Shown: positions 25,411-36,660 of the stretch, piece after piece | Position numbering within the stretch: position 1 is the first letter of the stretch | Layout: every line of letters starts with the position of its first letter | From: Schizophyllum amplum | Taxonomy: Eukaryota; Basidiomycota; Agaricomycetes; Agaricales; Schizophyllaceae | Assembly: GCA_007026445.1 (NCBI GenBank) | Contig: VDMD01000036.1 | Span: forward strand, 245,733-309,732 | Reading direction: 5' to 3' | DNA: 64,000 bases | The notes under the pieces: model-generated | Told to the model about the DNA's origin: nothing | Databases searched by the model: none | Seen by the model: the letters and a program-made list of their open reading frames with translations, nothing else | Program-made: the position numbers and the translations under genes

Positions 25411-26030
25411 CTATCTGTCAAGTGATTGTGTGACGGCGCTTCCATCTTCCCAGGTTACTGAACGAATACACTCAGCTGCGCCGCCGTTGCGCCGCGCGCG
25501 CAGTCTCCCGCCGGTAAAGTACGGAATTTGTGCGCGTGTGGCGTCCGAGGGGCAAACGCGCGTGCAAGCTCATATCGTCACCTCGCTTGGGAAAGCTGCC
25601 GCAGGCAGGGTGACTGTGCGCGCGAGCCGTGTGAGAGCGCGACGCCGCGGCAGGGACGGCGGTGGTGCATTCAATGGGCGCGCCGGAGCGCGGCCTGAGC
25701 GGGGAAGAATTGTGGTACTGGTGTATTCGGTGTTGCTGTGATGCTATACCGAGCTGTGGCCATCGGAGGGTGGATTGCAGCGCCTGGTAGGCGTCTCGGC
25801 GATGCGGTTCATGGTAAACCGGCCTGTAGCGCGGAAGCTACTGAGGGGACGCGTCAGCAATGCGCACGAAGACCGGGCCTGGCTTACAATGACATTGACG
25901 GATGCGGAGAAGGACGGTGTGACGCGGGCGTTACCTTCATATTGTCAGTACCCAGGGCGCGGTGGGAAGAGATCAATAGCAGGGGAAGAATTGCGGCAGT
26001 GATTTCGTCACTCGACATAGATTGAGCGTA

Positions 26031-26285
26031 CCTCTTGACGAGAACTTCGACAGGGACTCCAAAGTGCGCATGAGTAGCAGTAGCGAGAGTGTATTATCGT
26101 CATCTGGAAGGAGCAGGGCATTTGGTGGCCCACCGCCGTCGCCAATGCGGCCTCAGCCTTCCGCAGACCTCCTTGTAACATGTTAGCTGTTCGTTGACTG
26201 TTCGCTGCAGTGGCACAAGTACTCCATAATATTGCTATATCGCAATGCGAGCTCGTCGACGAGATATGAGGCAGTCTGGACCTGG
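26031..26285 (-). CDS. Candidate exons of an unknown gene
   Basis: Two protein-like open segments on the minus strand: about 26285-26183 (VQTASYLVDELALRYSNIM, then EYLCHCSEQSTNS) and about 26153-26031 (GGPPNALLLPDDDNTLSLLL, then MRTLESLSKFSSR, before a GTACGC donor). I could not join them with clean splice phases or find a start. I recognise no family. The flanks 25411-26030 and 26286-26624 show nothing firm. Confidence 0.25.
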
Positions 26286-26624
26286 TCATTGTAGATCCAT
26301 GTGGTGTTAGGCCAAGGTTACCTTGCTTGCAAGGTCTCTCCACACCCTTAATTCCGGGTACTTTTCCGTACATAAGACCAAACAGTGACTCTTGTCGGTC
26401 CAAAAGTCCGAAAAATCAACGTCCAAGGCAAGCAAGGTCAAGGCCGAGCGCAGCCGGCACTTCCTCTAGTTCAAGTTGAGAACGACAAAATAACACGTGC
26501 GACCACGGTCACCTGATGTACCACATGGCGCAATGTTGTCGATCGCCTCTGCCTTCCGCGTCTTCCATCCGCGCCGGCTTACACCCAGCCCCGTCAGCGC
26601 TCAGGCGTCAGCCAGCAGACAGCT

Positions 26625-28416
26625 ATGCCGCACCGGTGTTTAGAGATTCAAGAAATACTTCTCATCATCGGTCGCGAGCTTCGCGAAATATCGCTCCGGT
26701 CTCTCGCGAATTTCGCGCTGACGAGCTCGGTCGTATGCGAGGCCGCATTGGACGCGCTCTGGGAGGAGCAGTATTCGTTGGTGCCTATCTTGAAGCTATT
26801 CCCTGAATGCCACGTGCGGGCGCGCACTATGGCCCCCCGTCTTAGCTTCAGCGACGACGACGACGACGACGAGGGGGAGGGGGACGAGGAGCAGGAGGGG
26901 GAGGAGGAGGATGAGGAGGAGGGTGAGGAGGAAGAGGAGGAGGAGGAGGAGATGATGGAACAAGTTGAATTGGTGAGTGAACCGTCGACCGATACGAGCT
27001 TTATTGATCTTTGGAACTGGCCAGGCGCTGGAAGGAGTTGTGGCTCGCAAATCCTGGGTGCATGCGCAAACCTACGCTCGTCGTGTCAAATATCTCGAGT
27101 TTGAAGGATGCGATGGCGGGCAGCTCTCATATGTATACGGACGACCTCGAAGGACAGGCTACACCATCGCTATGGACAGCCTTGGAGGCCTCCTTGCCTC
27201 TGCTCAAGGAGAGCCTCTATTCCCTCGCCTGCGAGAGCTGGACTGCATACAGCCGGCAGAGCTATACCCCGAACTCCTGTTGAATATGCCGACAGTCTTC
27301 GTACCAACCTTGCGCGAGTTGTGCATAGCGATAGGGAACTCCGAGGAGCACATAGCCCTCGTAAGAAGTCTCCCTGGCCTATGCCCAGATCTCACCCACC
27401 TCGTCCTCAACTGCGCAGAGGGGCTCCAAGCGGAGTGGTCGGACACACTGCAGGATGTTATCCTTGGCTGGAGCTCCTTGGTCACTATCAGGTTTCCCGA
27501 CTCGCGGGCCGCCAGTCTTGCCCACCTGGGACAGTGTACGACACTGGAGCGCATGACCATCACCTTAAACGACAACATACTAGCGGATGATACTGTGTCT
27601 CCCGTCGCCTTCGAGACTATTCTCGAATACTTCGCTGTAGAGGCCAGCGACCCCACCCTCGTCGAGCGGTTCTTGCAGTTGATCTCCGTCGTCCCTCTCA
27701 GACTGCGCGCCTTCGATATCCAATGCGACGAGGACGCCAGAATGGGAGCATACGACGTGCGGCAGCGTAACCTTGCCCGCATTGCGTCTGCCCTGGACCC
27801 CTCCATCGTCGAGGAGATCGTCTACTATCAAGAAGGCGGTCTGAATGAGAGCTGGGGCGCCGTACCCCCATCCGCTCTCCTCCAGTTCACCGCCTTCCCG
27901 CGCCTCACGCATCTTGCCCTCGACTGCTGGATAGACGTCACCGACAACGATCTGGCTACCATCGCCGGCGCGCTTCCGGAGCTGGAGTCTTTCTCTCTAG
28001 ACGTACACGCCGAGTACGATGAAGATCTGCCGAGGGAGACGCGCACGACGCTCGCCGGGCTCGTGCCCTTTGCGCATCACTGCCAGTCTCTCATGCGCCT
28101 GTGTGTTCGTCTGGACGCAACAGAGATCCCTGCGGTATCGGACGCGCCGGAGGCCGAGCCAAAAATCCACCATCCGGTGCGCATGTACTTCGCAGACTCC
28201 GATCTCGAAGACCCAGTCGCCGTCGCAGCCTACCTCTTGCGCATCTTTCCGAATGGGTGCAGCGTCGCCCGCCGCCCGCCGTCAGGTGGAACATTCTCAC
28301 CCTATCGCGACACCTTCGACGATGACGAGCAGTACAATGTGAACACCGTTGGAAACTGGCCGGCGGGGCGATGGTCGGAGGTGTACAATGAGCTGCTCAG
28401 GCTGCAGCAGCTATGA
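26625..28416 (+). CDS. F-box-like protein with long acidic tract
   Basis: Two exons, 26625-26972 and 27025-28416, 579 aa. The N-terminal segment CLEIQEILLIIGRELREISL resembles a degenerate F-box. It is followed by an almost pure Asp/Glu run of about 40 residues (26847-26952), then a leucine-rich body with repeated strands such as FPRLTHLALDCW and LPELESFSLDVH. This fits the expanded basidiomycete F-box/LRR-like family: probable SCF ligase receptor, target unknown. The acidic tract is encoded by a GAG/GAC microsatellite and is probably length-variable. It is followed by 270 bp of AT-rich spacer and then the retrotransposon. Confidence 0.7.
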
Positions 28417-28687
28417 TGGAAGGGGTGGAGCCTGAGGCGGTATAATCCTAGTGTCGCATAATGCGCGTTCGCGTATTATGTACTTATTTACGGTAAGTCT
28501 AACTCCCTTTATATTCGACTAATGAAACTGGCAGTCTATCGGCAGGCTATCCACCGCAAATTGGACCGAAATTTCTTCCGGCGATATTGAGACGATATGT
28601 GGCATTTGAGTCGAAATTTGGCCGGTTTTTACGTCGATCACATATTGTCCATATTCATTCCTGAAGAACTTGCCGTCCTGTGTGATG

Positions 28688-29607
28688 TGTGAGGGGACGT
28701 TATGTGTGACCGTGACCCCGGTAAGGCTCCAACCGTATTGTATACATACTGTTTTTATACAGTGTAAACTAATTATTTATACCGTCTATATACACCCCCC
28801 CACCCTATACTGTAGTCAGTCAGTATACTATATGGTATATACAGTTGAGGTAATTAACACCTTTGCACTAGTGTGCGGGGCAGAATTATTTGGGGCCCAT
28901 TCAGCTAATTTAGCCAGCCAACCCGGCTTTTGGTGAAATGGCAAGAGACTCACCGGGTGTGAGATGTGATGGTGTGATTTCCCAGTGCACGTGCCTGGCC
29001 CGGGTGTAACAAACTCAGTAAATGTACATTTTCAGACTCTAAAACAACTTTTTAGGGATATTCAATTAGTAAAATGACCACAGAAGAGCCATATGCACAC
29101 ATTTTAGTGGTCAGAAAAAATTGGTGAAATAAAGTTCGAAATCTGAATATTTTTCCGAGTTCCCCGCCAGTCATAACGTGTGATGGTTACCAGTTTAGTT
29201 CAGCTCGAGGGGCTCTGTGATGCATGATGCGAACCTGTTGTCCAGTGGGCTGCAGTGATGTGCTAAGCACTGGCATTGATTTTGTGTACCGTATATACTG
29301 TCTAATTACTAACTAATTACAATCTTTCACTGTATACTGTCTATCTACGGCCCAACCTGTATACGTAAACTATATGGTTGGAGCCTTAGACCCCGGTCGA
29401 CCGGGCCCGGCCGACCGGGGTGTGACGTGACGCGTCGAGAGATTTTCGTGATCGCCTGCAGAGGATCCTTAGACTTGTTTTCTTTGGATCCCTCTGCAGG
29501 TGCGTGGCTATCCTTTGTACCAGTACATAGTCTTATTCATTCTTTGGATCCCTCTGCAGATCTGTGACCGTTGCTGGTGCACGTCACTCCTGAGAGTTGC
29601 CCTTACA
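28688..29607 (+). repeat. 5' LTR with nested insertion
   Basis: Starts TGTGAGGGGACG and ends GAGTTGCCCTTACA. Length is 920 bp: 245 bp of LTR, a 667-bp inserted element and its 8-bp target duplication. Outside the insertion it appears identical to the 3' LTR by eye. It contains two 20-bp direct repeats (29480-29499, 29540-29559). Confidence 0.9.
28722..29388. mobile_element. Nested hAT-like non-autonomous element
   Basis: 667 bp. Both ends begin TAAGGCTCCAACC as an inverted repeat. An 8-bp target duplication GACCCCGG lies at 28714-28721 and 29389-29396. The 3' LTR carries the uninterrupted site. 8-bp duplications are typical of hAT elements. No coding capacity. Confidence 0.85.
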
Positions 29608-29609
29608 GC

Positions 29610-29620
29610 AAAACAAGTCT
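29610..29620 (+). promoter_or_regulatory. Self-complementary primer-binding site
   Basis: AAAACAAGTCT, two bases after the 5' LTR, is perfectly complementary to AGACTTGTTTT at 29471-29481 inside the LTR. An 11-nt match between PBS and the presumed transcript 5' end is the self-priming arrangement known from Tf1. This predicts transcription starting at about 29471. Confidence 0.7.
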
Positions 29621-29800
29621 ACCCCCAAGGCCGAGCTCTGATCGCCCACCATTCCGTCCTACGCTGCACCCTCGGACAGCCAGTCTTCTGCATCCGACTC
29701 AGCATCATCGGAAACCTCCCCGATCAGCGCTCCCCCTCTTGATATTCCATTATCTCTGCCATTGCCCGCTCCCCTTGCTTCTGCCCCCCCTCCTGAAATC

Positions 29801-31002
29801 ATGAACGACCCAGAGCAGGAGGAAGGCCCCACTGGTCCCCCTGCTGGCTTCGAGCAGTACGTTGCGCAGCAGATGGCCCTCATGCAGGAGCAGATCGCGT
29901 CCTCCAACGCGCTTCAGCAGACGATGGCCACCCTCGTCTCCCACCTCATCACGCAGCCCGCACACGCTCCCGCTCCTGCTCCCCAGGCTACAACTGCCCC
30001 CACCTCCAACACCACGCGCGCGAAGGCGTCACCTCCTGACACCTACGACGGTGACCGCGCGAAGGGCCAGACGTTCTTGGATCAGGTCGAGCTCTACGTC
30101 TCGGCGAACACCTGGAGGGACGACCAGGAGAAGATCACCAACATCCTGACGTACTTCACGTCGGACCGCGCCCTGCGCTGGGCGAAGCGCACGGTAGCAG
30201 CCGGAGCCGCGACTGGCCAGCCTCGCTACGCCGACTGGGCCGCCTTTGTCGATGGATTCAAGCTTGAGTTCACGGACGAGGACGAGCCCGAACGCTGTCG
30301 CCTTGTGCTCGAGGACACCGACACGTGGCACCAGGGCAGCCGCAACGTCGATTCGTACACGTCGGAGTTCCTCGACCTCGCCCATCGCGCCGGACTCGTC
30401 GACCTCAACGACGTCCCCCTCACCAACCTCGAGCGCACGGTCGTCAAGATGTATCGCCGCGGACTGGACCCCAAGATCGAAGGCTCCCTCTCCAAAGCGT
30501 ACCGGGGTCCAGCCGCTGACGATCTCAACGCCTGGAAGGTGGCTGCGCGTAAGACCGAGCTCGCCGACGACACTCACCGCATCTTCCGGAAGCAGCACTC
30601 CGGCAAGTCGAGCTCGACGACCCCCTCCGCGCCGCGCGCGTCTGCCCCCGCCAAACCGCCTTCCAGTATGTCGCGCCGCGCGCTCCAGTCGCCGCCCCCA
30701 GACCTGCTGCTGCTCCCGTCGCCGAGCGCCCTCTCCCTCCCGGCGTCCCCATGGACATCGACGCGACTCGTCGCCGTCGCGCCACCGCATTGGCCACCGT
30801 CACCTGTCGCCGCTGCGGCCGGACTGGGCACTTGTCGTACGCCTGCCCGGACCGCACCGATGTTCGCGCCATGGACGTCGAGGAGCTGTACTCGGACGAG
30901 CACGCCGACGAGCTGGCTGCGTATCGCGCCGCTCTGTCTGACCTGGTGGAGCAGGAGATCCGTGCCGCCACGATGGAGGATTTCGGCAACGGTCGCGAGT
31001 GA
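29801..31002 (+). pseudogene. gag: gag (capsid plus zinc knuckle, frame break)
   Basis: The first methionine in frame is at 29801. The capsid-type region runs to about 30650 with retrotransposon-gag features (a DTYDGDRAKGQTFLDQVELY-like core, later WHQGSRNVDSYTSEFLDLA). The frame then steps by -1 within about 30640-30665. The remainder reads in the new frame through VPMDIDATRRR to a CCHC zinc knuckle (CRRCGRTGHLSYAC) and a stop at 31000-31002. The break lies inside gag and not at its end, so a 1-nt deletion is more likely than programmed recoding. Nucleocapsid function would be lost without correction. Confidence 0.75.
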
Positions 31003-31066
31003 GCGGTACGCCCTCCCGACCGTTCAGTAACTACTTCGCGCCTCTCATGTACGTAAATGACGATGA

Positions 31067-34000
31067 TGTTATGCATGCCCCCCCCCTGCACATCGTCCGA
31101 GCGCCGAAGTAGTTTCCGAAGCCGTACCCCCATCGTCGCCGCCGCCGACCGCGCCAACCGCCTTGCCGAAGACGCCTTTCGTCAAGCTCTCTCGCCTAGA
31201 GCGTCGTCTTCCCAAGCGCCTGGTTGTCAACGCCGTCGAGCTCTCCTCCACCTCGCTCCGCATCAGCGTAGAGCTTCAGTCGGTTGTCGACCAGCGCAAG
31301 GTCTCCACCTCTGCGCTCATCGACTCCGGCGCCACCAGTATTGGCTATGCCGACACGGACTTTGTCGCCCAGAATGGCATCCCCACCACCCGTCTCCAAC
31401 GTCCTATCCCGGTCTTCAACGTTGATGGCACGCCCAACGAAGCCGGATGTATAGACGCGGTGGTTGATGTTGTTCTCGGTTACAACGGTCATTCGGAGCG
31501 GGTTGTGCTTGCTGTCACCAAGCTAGGAAAGCAGTCGCTCATCCTTGGTCATGGCTGGTTGAAGCACCACAACCCCGAGATTGACTGGCAGTCCGGCAGG
31601 CTCAAGCTCTCTCGCTGCCCTTCGCAATGTGGGACGTGCAAGAACGAGGCTAGGAGTGAAATCCAGGCCCTCCGTTCTCGGCACCAGCGAGAGGCTCGCG
31701 AACGACGGTCTTGCCAAGAAGGCCCGAACCCGCGAGTCGTAGAGCTTGAGGAGGAAGTTGAGGACGAAGACCCCTCTTCGGAGGAGATCTTTGGCTGCGA
31801 CTCGCCCGATGATTTTCCTGACAACAACGAGGTTGAGGATGGCGACCGTGTTTACATGACGCACATCTGGCCTCAAGAGGAATTCATCCGCGCCACGTCC
31901 ACAACTTCCCAACGCCTCGCAGAAGCGGCAGCCAAGAACGCGCCTCGCAGCGTCAAGGACTCTCTTCCCGAGCACTTCTACGACTTCATGAATGTGTTCT
32001 CAAAGGAGTCCTTTGACGTCCTTCCCGAGCGGAAGCCGTGGGATCACGCGATTGAACTCGTCCCAGACGCCAAGCCAGTTAACTGCAAGGTCTATCCAGT
32101 CTCACCGACCGAGCAGAAGCCACTGGACGAGTTCATCGAGGAGAACCTGCGCACCGGTCGCATCCGCCCGTCCAAATCGCCAATGGCGTCGCCCGTCTTC
32201 TTTGTCAAGAAGAAGGACGGCAGCTTGAGGTTGGTTCAGGACTACCGCGCGCTCAACAACATGACGGTGAAAAACCGTTATCCTCTGCCGTTGATCAACG
32301 ACCTGGTCAACCGGCTGAAGGACGCGCGGTACTTCACGAAGTTAGACGTGCGTTGGGGTTTCAACAACGTGCGCATTCGTGAGGGCGATGAATGGAAGGC
32401 GGCTTTCCGCACGAACCGCGGCCTGTTCGAACCGATGGTCATGTTCTTCGGCCTGACGAACAGCCCGGCGACGTTCCAGACGATGATGAACGACATTCTT
32501 CATGACCTCATCATGGAGGGTGTTGTCTCCGTCTACCTCGACGACATCCTCATCTACACCAAGACCGTCGAGGAGCACCGACGTGTCACGAGGATTGTCT
32601 TGGAGCGTCTCCGGGAATACCGCCTCTACCTTCGTGCGGACAAGTGCGAGTTTGAGAAGACACGGATCGAGTACCTTGGGGTGATTATCTCTCACAACCA
32701 AGTCGAGATGGACCCGGTGAAGGTTGCCGGCGTTGCCGAGTGGCCGGAACCGAAGGACAAGAAGGAGGTGTCGTCCTTTTTAGGATTCACCAATTTCTAT
32801 CGTCGGTTCATCGAGGGGTTCTCACACCTGGCTCGCCCGTTGTTCGATCTCACGCGCAAGGATGTCACTTTCAGGTGGACGCCCGAGGCTCAGGAAGCGT
32901 TCGACGCCCTGAAGCATCGTGTCACGTCGTCCCCTGTCCTCGTCCTCCCCGACGATCTTCGTCCTTTCCGGGTTGAGGCTGACAGCTCAGACTACGCCAC
33001 GGGAGCGGTGTTGTCTCAGCTGTCTGACGAGGATTCCAAGTGGCATCCGGTGGCATTTTATTCCAAGTCTCTGTCCTCTGTGGAACGGAACTACGAGGTC
33101 TACGACAAGGAGTTGCTGGCAATCATCCGCTCTCTCGAGGAATGGCGCCATTTCCTCGAGGGCGCCCAGCATCCTGTCGAGATTTGGTCCGACCACAAGA
33201 ACTTGGAATACTTCCGTGTCGCGCACAAGCTCAACCGCCGTCAGGCGCGTTGGTCGCTCTACCTGTCGAGGTTCGACTACACCCTGCACCACCGTCCAGG
33301 CAAGTCCATGGGCAAGCCGGACGCGCTCTCCCGTCGTGCGGATCACGACGACGGGACCGGCGATAACGACAACGTCATCCTGCTGAAGCCAGAGACCTTC
33401 GTGGTGGCGGCTCTCAGCGGTTTGGCAGTCGCCGGTGGTGAAGTCGACATCGTTGAGGACATCAAATCCTCCCTCGCCAAGGATGAGCTTGACGAGCCTG
33501 CGATGCGCGCGGCACAGGAGCTGCGGAAGTCAAGCACCCGTTCGGTACGCAGCGCTGAGTGGGACCAGCGCGACGGGCTGCTGTACTTCAGAGGGAAGGT
33601 CTATGTTCCCCCAACACAGGACCTTCGCCGCCGTATTGTCGAGCAACACCATGATGGCCAAGTCACAGGCCACAAGGGACGGTTCAAGACCTTGGAACTT
33701 GTTGCTCGCAACTACTGGTGGCCGCAGATGTCTCGGTACATTGGGCAGTACACGAAGACCTGTGACCTCTGCAACCGCACCAAGACCCGCCGTCGTCAGC
33801 CGGTCGGAGAGCTGAAGCCGACAGAGACCCCTACCGAGCGCTGGCAAGGTATCTCTGTCGACTTCATTGCGGAGCTCCCCGATGCGCACGGGTACGACGC
33901 CATCATGGTTGTTGTCTGTCGGCTGGGGAAGCGTGCTCACTTCATCCCCTGCCACACAACCATTGATGCTGCAGGCGCCGCCCGCCTCTTCCTCAGAGAG

Positions 34001-35032
34001 GTGTGGAAGCATCACGGTCTTCCCGAGGACGTCATATCAGACCGCGGACCACAGTTCGTCGCCGAGTTCACGCGCGAACTGTACCGCCTCCTCGGTATCA
34101 AGATCAGCGCCTCCACGTCGTACCACCCACAGACGGATGGTCAGACCGAGCGGGTCAACCAGGAGCTGGAGGGCTACCTCCGCCTGTTCATCAGCGAGCG
34201 GCAGGACGACTGGGACGAGCTCATCCCCATGGCCGAGTTCGCCTACAACAATGCGGTACACTCCTCCACCCAGACCACGCCGTTCCTCCTCGACACCGGA
34301 CGACACCCACGCATGGGCTTTGAGCCCCGTCGTCCGCGCTCCAACATCGAGGCCGTTAACGACCTGGTCGACCGCATGAAGGCTGCTGATGAGGAGGCCC
34401 GCGCTGCACTCTCCAAGGCCAAGGATGAGTATGCCCGCTACTACAACCAGCGCCGCGCACCCGTCCCAGTCTTCCAGCCGGGTGACAAGGTCTGGTTGGA
34501 CAGCTCCGACATTCGCACCAAGGTGTCCAAGAAGCTCAGCCACCTGTGGTGGGGGCCGTTTGAGGTCGAACGCGCCGTGGGGACGCACGCCTACCGTCTC
34601 AAACTTCCTCCATTCATGCGACGCCTTCACAATGTCTTCCCAGTGGTCAAGCTCGATCCAGCGCCTCCGGACCCCATCCCAGGCCGCATACCTCCGCCGC
34701 CGCCCGAGCCTGAGCTCATTGACGATGAACAGGAATGGGAGGTGGAACAGATCGTGGACAGTCGCTTCTTTGGCAGGGGCAAGAAGTTACAGTACAAGAT
34801 CTGGTATAAGGGGTATCCGCGACACGAAGCCGCATGGGAGCCAGCGGAATACGCTGACAACGCTCTTGACAAGGTCACCGAGTTCTACCGCCGCCATCCC
34901 GCCGCCGTTGGCAACCCCCACCCGTCCGTTCGTCGTCTTTCCTCCTCCTCCTTTGCCACCCTGTTTCATCCCGTCTCATCGGCCGATTCCGCCCAGTCCT
35001 GGCGTTCGCAGCGTCGGGGCGCCGCTGCCTAG
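31067..35032 (+). CDS. pol: pol: PR-RT-RNase H-IN-chromodomain polyprotein
   Basis: The open frame runs from 31067 (after a stop) to 35032, with no ATG before the protease, so entry must be by frameshift. Order seen: aspartic protease (LIDSGATS), reverse transcriptase ([12 protein letters not shown], catalytic YLDD near 32534), RNase H ([20 protein letters not shown]), integrase zinc domain (H-H-C-C ending TCDLC), integrase core with D, D and E ([23 protein letters not shown]), a GPY/F module (WWGPFEV), and a C-terminal chromodomain ([18 protein letters not shown]). About 1290 residues are uninterrupted. The upstream piece [13 protein letters not shown] lies in another frame, separated by a run of nine C at 31078-31086. 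Confidence 0.9.
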   Translation, partial: CYACPPPAHRPSAEVVSEAVPPSSPPPTAPTALPKTPFVKLSRLERRLPKRLVVNAVELSSTSLRISVELQSVVDQRKVSTSALIDSGATSIGYADTDFVAQNGIPTTRLQRPIPVFNVDGTPNEAGCIDAVVDVVLGYNGHSERVVLAVTKLGKQSLILGHGWLKHHNPEIDWQSGRLKLSRCPSQCGTCKNEARSEIQALRSRHQREARERRSCQEGPNPRVVELEEEVEDEDPSSEEIFGCDSPDDFPDNNEVEDGDRVYMTHIWPQEEFIRATSTTSQRLAEAAAKNAPRSVKDSLPEHFYDFMNVFSKESFDVLPERKPWDHAIELVPDAKPVNCKVYPVSPTEQKPLDEFIEENLRTGRIRPSKSPMASPVFFVKKKDGSLRLVQDYRALNNMTVKNRYPLPLINDLVNRLKDARYFTKLDVRWGFNNVRIREGDEWKAAFRTNRGLFEPMVMFFGLTNSPATFQTMMNDILHDLIMEGVVSVYLDDILIYTKTVEEHRRVTRIVLERLREYRLYLRADKCEFEKTRIEYLGVIISHNQVEMDPVKVAGVAEWPEPKDKKEVSSFLGFTNFYRRFIEGFSHLARPLFDLTRKDVTFRWTPEAQEAFDALKHRVTSSPVLVLPDDLRPFRVEADSSDYATGAVLSQLSDEDSKWHPVAFYSKSLSSVERNYEVYDKELLAIIRSLEEWRHFLEGAQHPVEIWSDHKNLEYFRVAHKLNRRQARWSLYLSRFDYTLHHRPGKSMGKPDALSRRADHDDGTGDNDNVILLKPETFVVAALSGLAVAGGEVDIVEDIKSSLAKDELDEPAMRAAQELRKSSTRSVRSAEWDQRDGLLYFRGKVYVPPTQDLRRRIVEQHHDGQVTGHKGRFKTLELVARNYWWPQMSRYIGQYTKTCDLCNRTKTRRRQPVGELKPTETPTERWQGISVDFIAELPDAHGYDAIMVVVCRLGKRAHFIPCHTTIDAAGAARLFLREVWKHHGLPEDVISDRGPQFVAEFTRELYRLLGIKISASTSYHPQTDGQTERVNQELEGYLRLFISERQDDWDELIPMAEFAYNNAVHSSTQTTPFLLDTGRHPRMGFEPRRPRSNIEAVNDLVDRMKAADEEARAALSKAKDEYARYYNQRRAPVPVFQPGDKVWLDSSDIRTKVSKKLSHLWWGPFEVERAVGTHAYRLKLPPFMRRLHNVFPVVKLDPAPPDPIPGRIPPPPPEPELIDDEQEWEVEQIVDSRFFGRGKKLQYKIWYKGYPRHEAAWEPAEYADNALDKVTEFYRRHPAAVGNPHPSVRRLSSSSFATLFHPVSSADSAQSWRSQRRGAAA

Positions 35033-35043
35033 AGGGGGGGTGA
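35031..35043 (+). promoter_or_regulatory. Polypurine tract
   Basis: AGAGGGGGGG just before the 3' LTR start: the expected plus-strand primer site. It directly follows the pol stop codon. Confidence 0.75.
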
Positions 35044-35288
35044 TGTGAGGGGACGTTATGTGTGACCGTGACCCCGGTCGACCGGGCCCGGCCGACCGGG
35101 GTGTGACGTGACGCGTCGAGAGATTTTCGTGATCGCCTGCAGAGGATCCTTAGACTTGTTTTCTTTGGATCCCTCTGCAGGTGCGTGGCTATCCTTTGTA
35201 CCAGTACATAGTCTTATTCATTCTTTGGATCCCTCTGCAGATCTGTGACCGTTGCTGGTGCACGTCACTCCTGAGAGTTGCCCTTACA
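35044..35288 (+). repeat. 3' LTR
   Basis: 245 bp, TG...CA ends, no insertion. It serves as the empty-site reference for the element nested in the 5' LTR and is followed by the target copy TGATG. Confidence 0.93.
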
Positions 35289-35394
35289 TGATGCTTCGTG
35301 TTTCTTCTGGCCAAAATGACTGACTATGGACTTGTAGTAATTTTGTCGAACGTGATGTTGTGTTCTTGCTTCTCTCTCTCACACCATCGTCAAT

Positions 35395-36660
35395 CATGTG
35401 TCCCTCCAACGCCAGCATCGTCGATCTTCAGTCTGCCGCCAGCGTATTCCATTCAAGCACGGCTGCCGACAACGGAGAGGACGGTGCCCACGCACTACGA
35501 CAGGGATGACGTGCGATTTGGGTGGTCGTCGGGCCAGTGGTCAAGGAGTGACCCCGGAGCCGCGTACGGCGCTCCCGTGCCACAGCACGCACAGAGCATG
35601 ATTAACCGAGGTCCCCACAGCCCACGTATGAGACGACTCGGAGGACGATAGCAACAACTTGTGGATAGCAATAGGCGGGAGCGACGGGGAAGTCGAGGTG
35701 CGTCGACAGTTGTGGGGACACGGCCCCGGACACCGACCAGCAGCTGACATCTCATGCAGAATATGAACCCTCGCAGCAGAGCGTTCTAGTGTCCCAGTCC
35801 GTGCCGGAGAACTGCGCTTGACAGGTGCTCGTCGTTCAGCTCTGACGATGGAGATGATACCTTCAAGCACACCGATTTGTTTCTGATCGACGAAGCTCCC
35901 GATGCGACGCCTCCTCCCTCGCATGTTACCTCGTCCGAGCCCGGCGGCGGCGAGGCTTACTCGCGGCCGACGACTGCCTTTTTGATCATGCGTTCGGCGC
36001 GCCGCGCGTGCTCACACCTGAGCTTGAAACACGCTGCAGTGCATGTCCAGTAGGAAATCGCGTTGCTGACGGTGTCATGAAGTCGCCACAAACGCGTCGG
36101 TGTGCAGGAGGTAAGCAAATCATGCATATATGCGCGCATATACTCACATCTCTAGGTTATAGGTCGTCCCCGCACTCATACCACGCACCACGCGTGCCCT
36201 GCATGTCAGCCATTCCTCGATAAGTCGTCGTCGACGGCGACACGGATGGGCGGCGCCCCCCGACTTTTCCTTGTGACGCGCATTCGGTACACCGTCTGGC
36301 AGACGCGAGGCGGGGCGGGGCTGGTGCGATGGGTGGCATATCGGTACAGGTGTGTGTTGCGTTGTAGAGCGGAAGCGGTATCTGACCAAGAGGGGCAGGA
36401 GTCTGGGAACGAACATGGTCGAGAAGCGGGGCTGAGATCTCCGGCTGTGCAGGTCCGTCCGTGTTCAAGAGCTGCGAGTTCATGTAGCTGAGATCGGGCG
36501 ACTCGGTCCTAGTTGGTCGCCACAGTCGGCATTCGGAGGTTCGGCGGCTTCAGGGAGGGCAGGCGGGAGGAGGATGTGGTCTCCGTCAATGGCGAGGCGA
36601 ATGGGTCTTGGAGTTCGTCGGTACGGGACCGCGGCTTTCTAGACATCAAGCTCCCTGATG
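35395..36660. other. Region with coding signal on both strands, unresolved
   Basis: Plus strand: a short ATG frame at 35395 and an acidic open stretch at 35824-36050 (SSFSSDDGDDTFKHTDLF), with cysteine pairs nearby (RCSACPVGNR; HHACPACQPF). Minus strand: an open segment starting near 36659 (MSRKPRSRTDELQDPFASPL) joinable to another at about 36475, with a later exon about 36098-35957 ending AERMIKKAVVGRE. Both sets look partly protein-like and overlap, so only one can be right. I recognise no family. Confidence 0.25.

Larger units (their letters stand above)
28688..35288 (+). mobile_element. Ty3/gypsy chromovirus, Tf1/sushi type, full length
   Basis: Two LTRs (245 bp without the nested insertion) that begin TGTGAGG and end CTTACA enclose gag and pol. 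A 5-bp target duplication TGATG flanks it (28683-28687, 35289-35293). Pol order is protease, reverse transcriptase, RNase H, integrase and chromodomain, typical of chromoviruses, which often target marked chromatin through the chromodomain. It lies in the spacer after the F-box-like gene. Reading-frame breaks suggest it cannot move by itself unless recoding occurs. Confidence 0.92.

Noticed and set aside
25358..25741. Plus-strand 127-codon frame starting MSAEIKNALG
   Set aside because: Overlaps the antisense exons of the AT-hook gene and turns into arginine-rich GC sequence; no downstream support.
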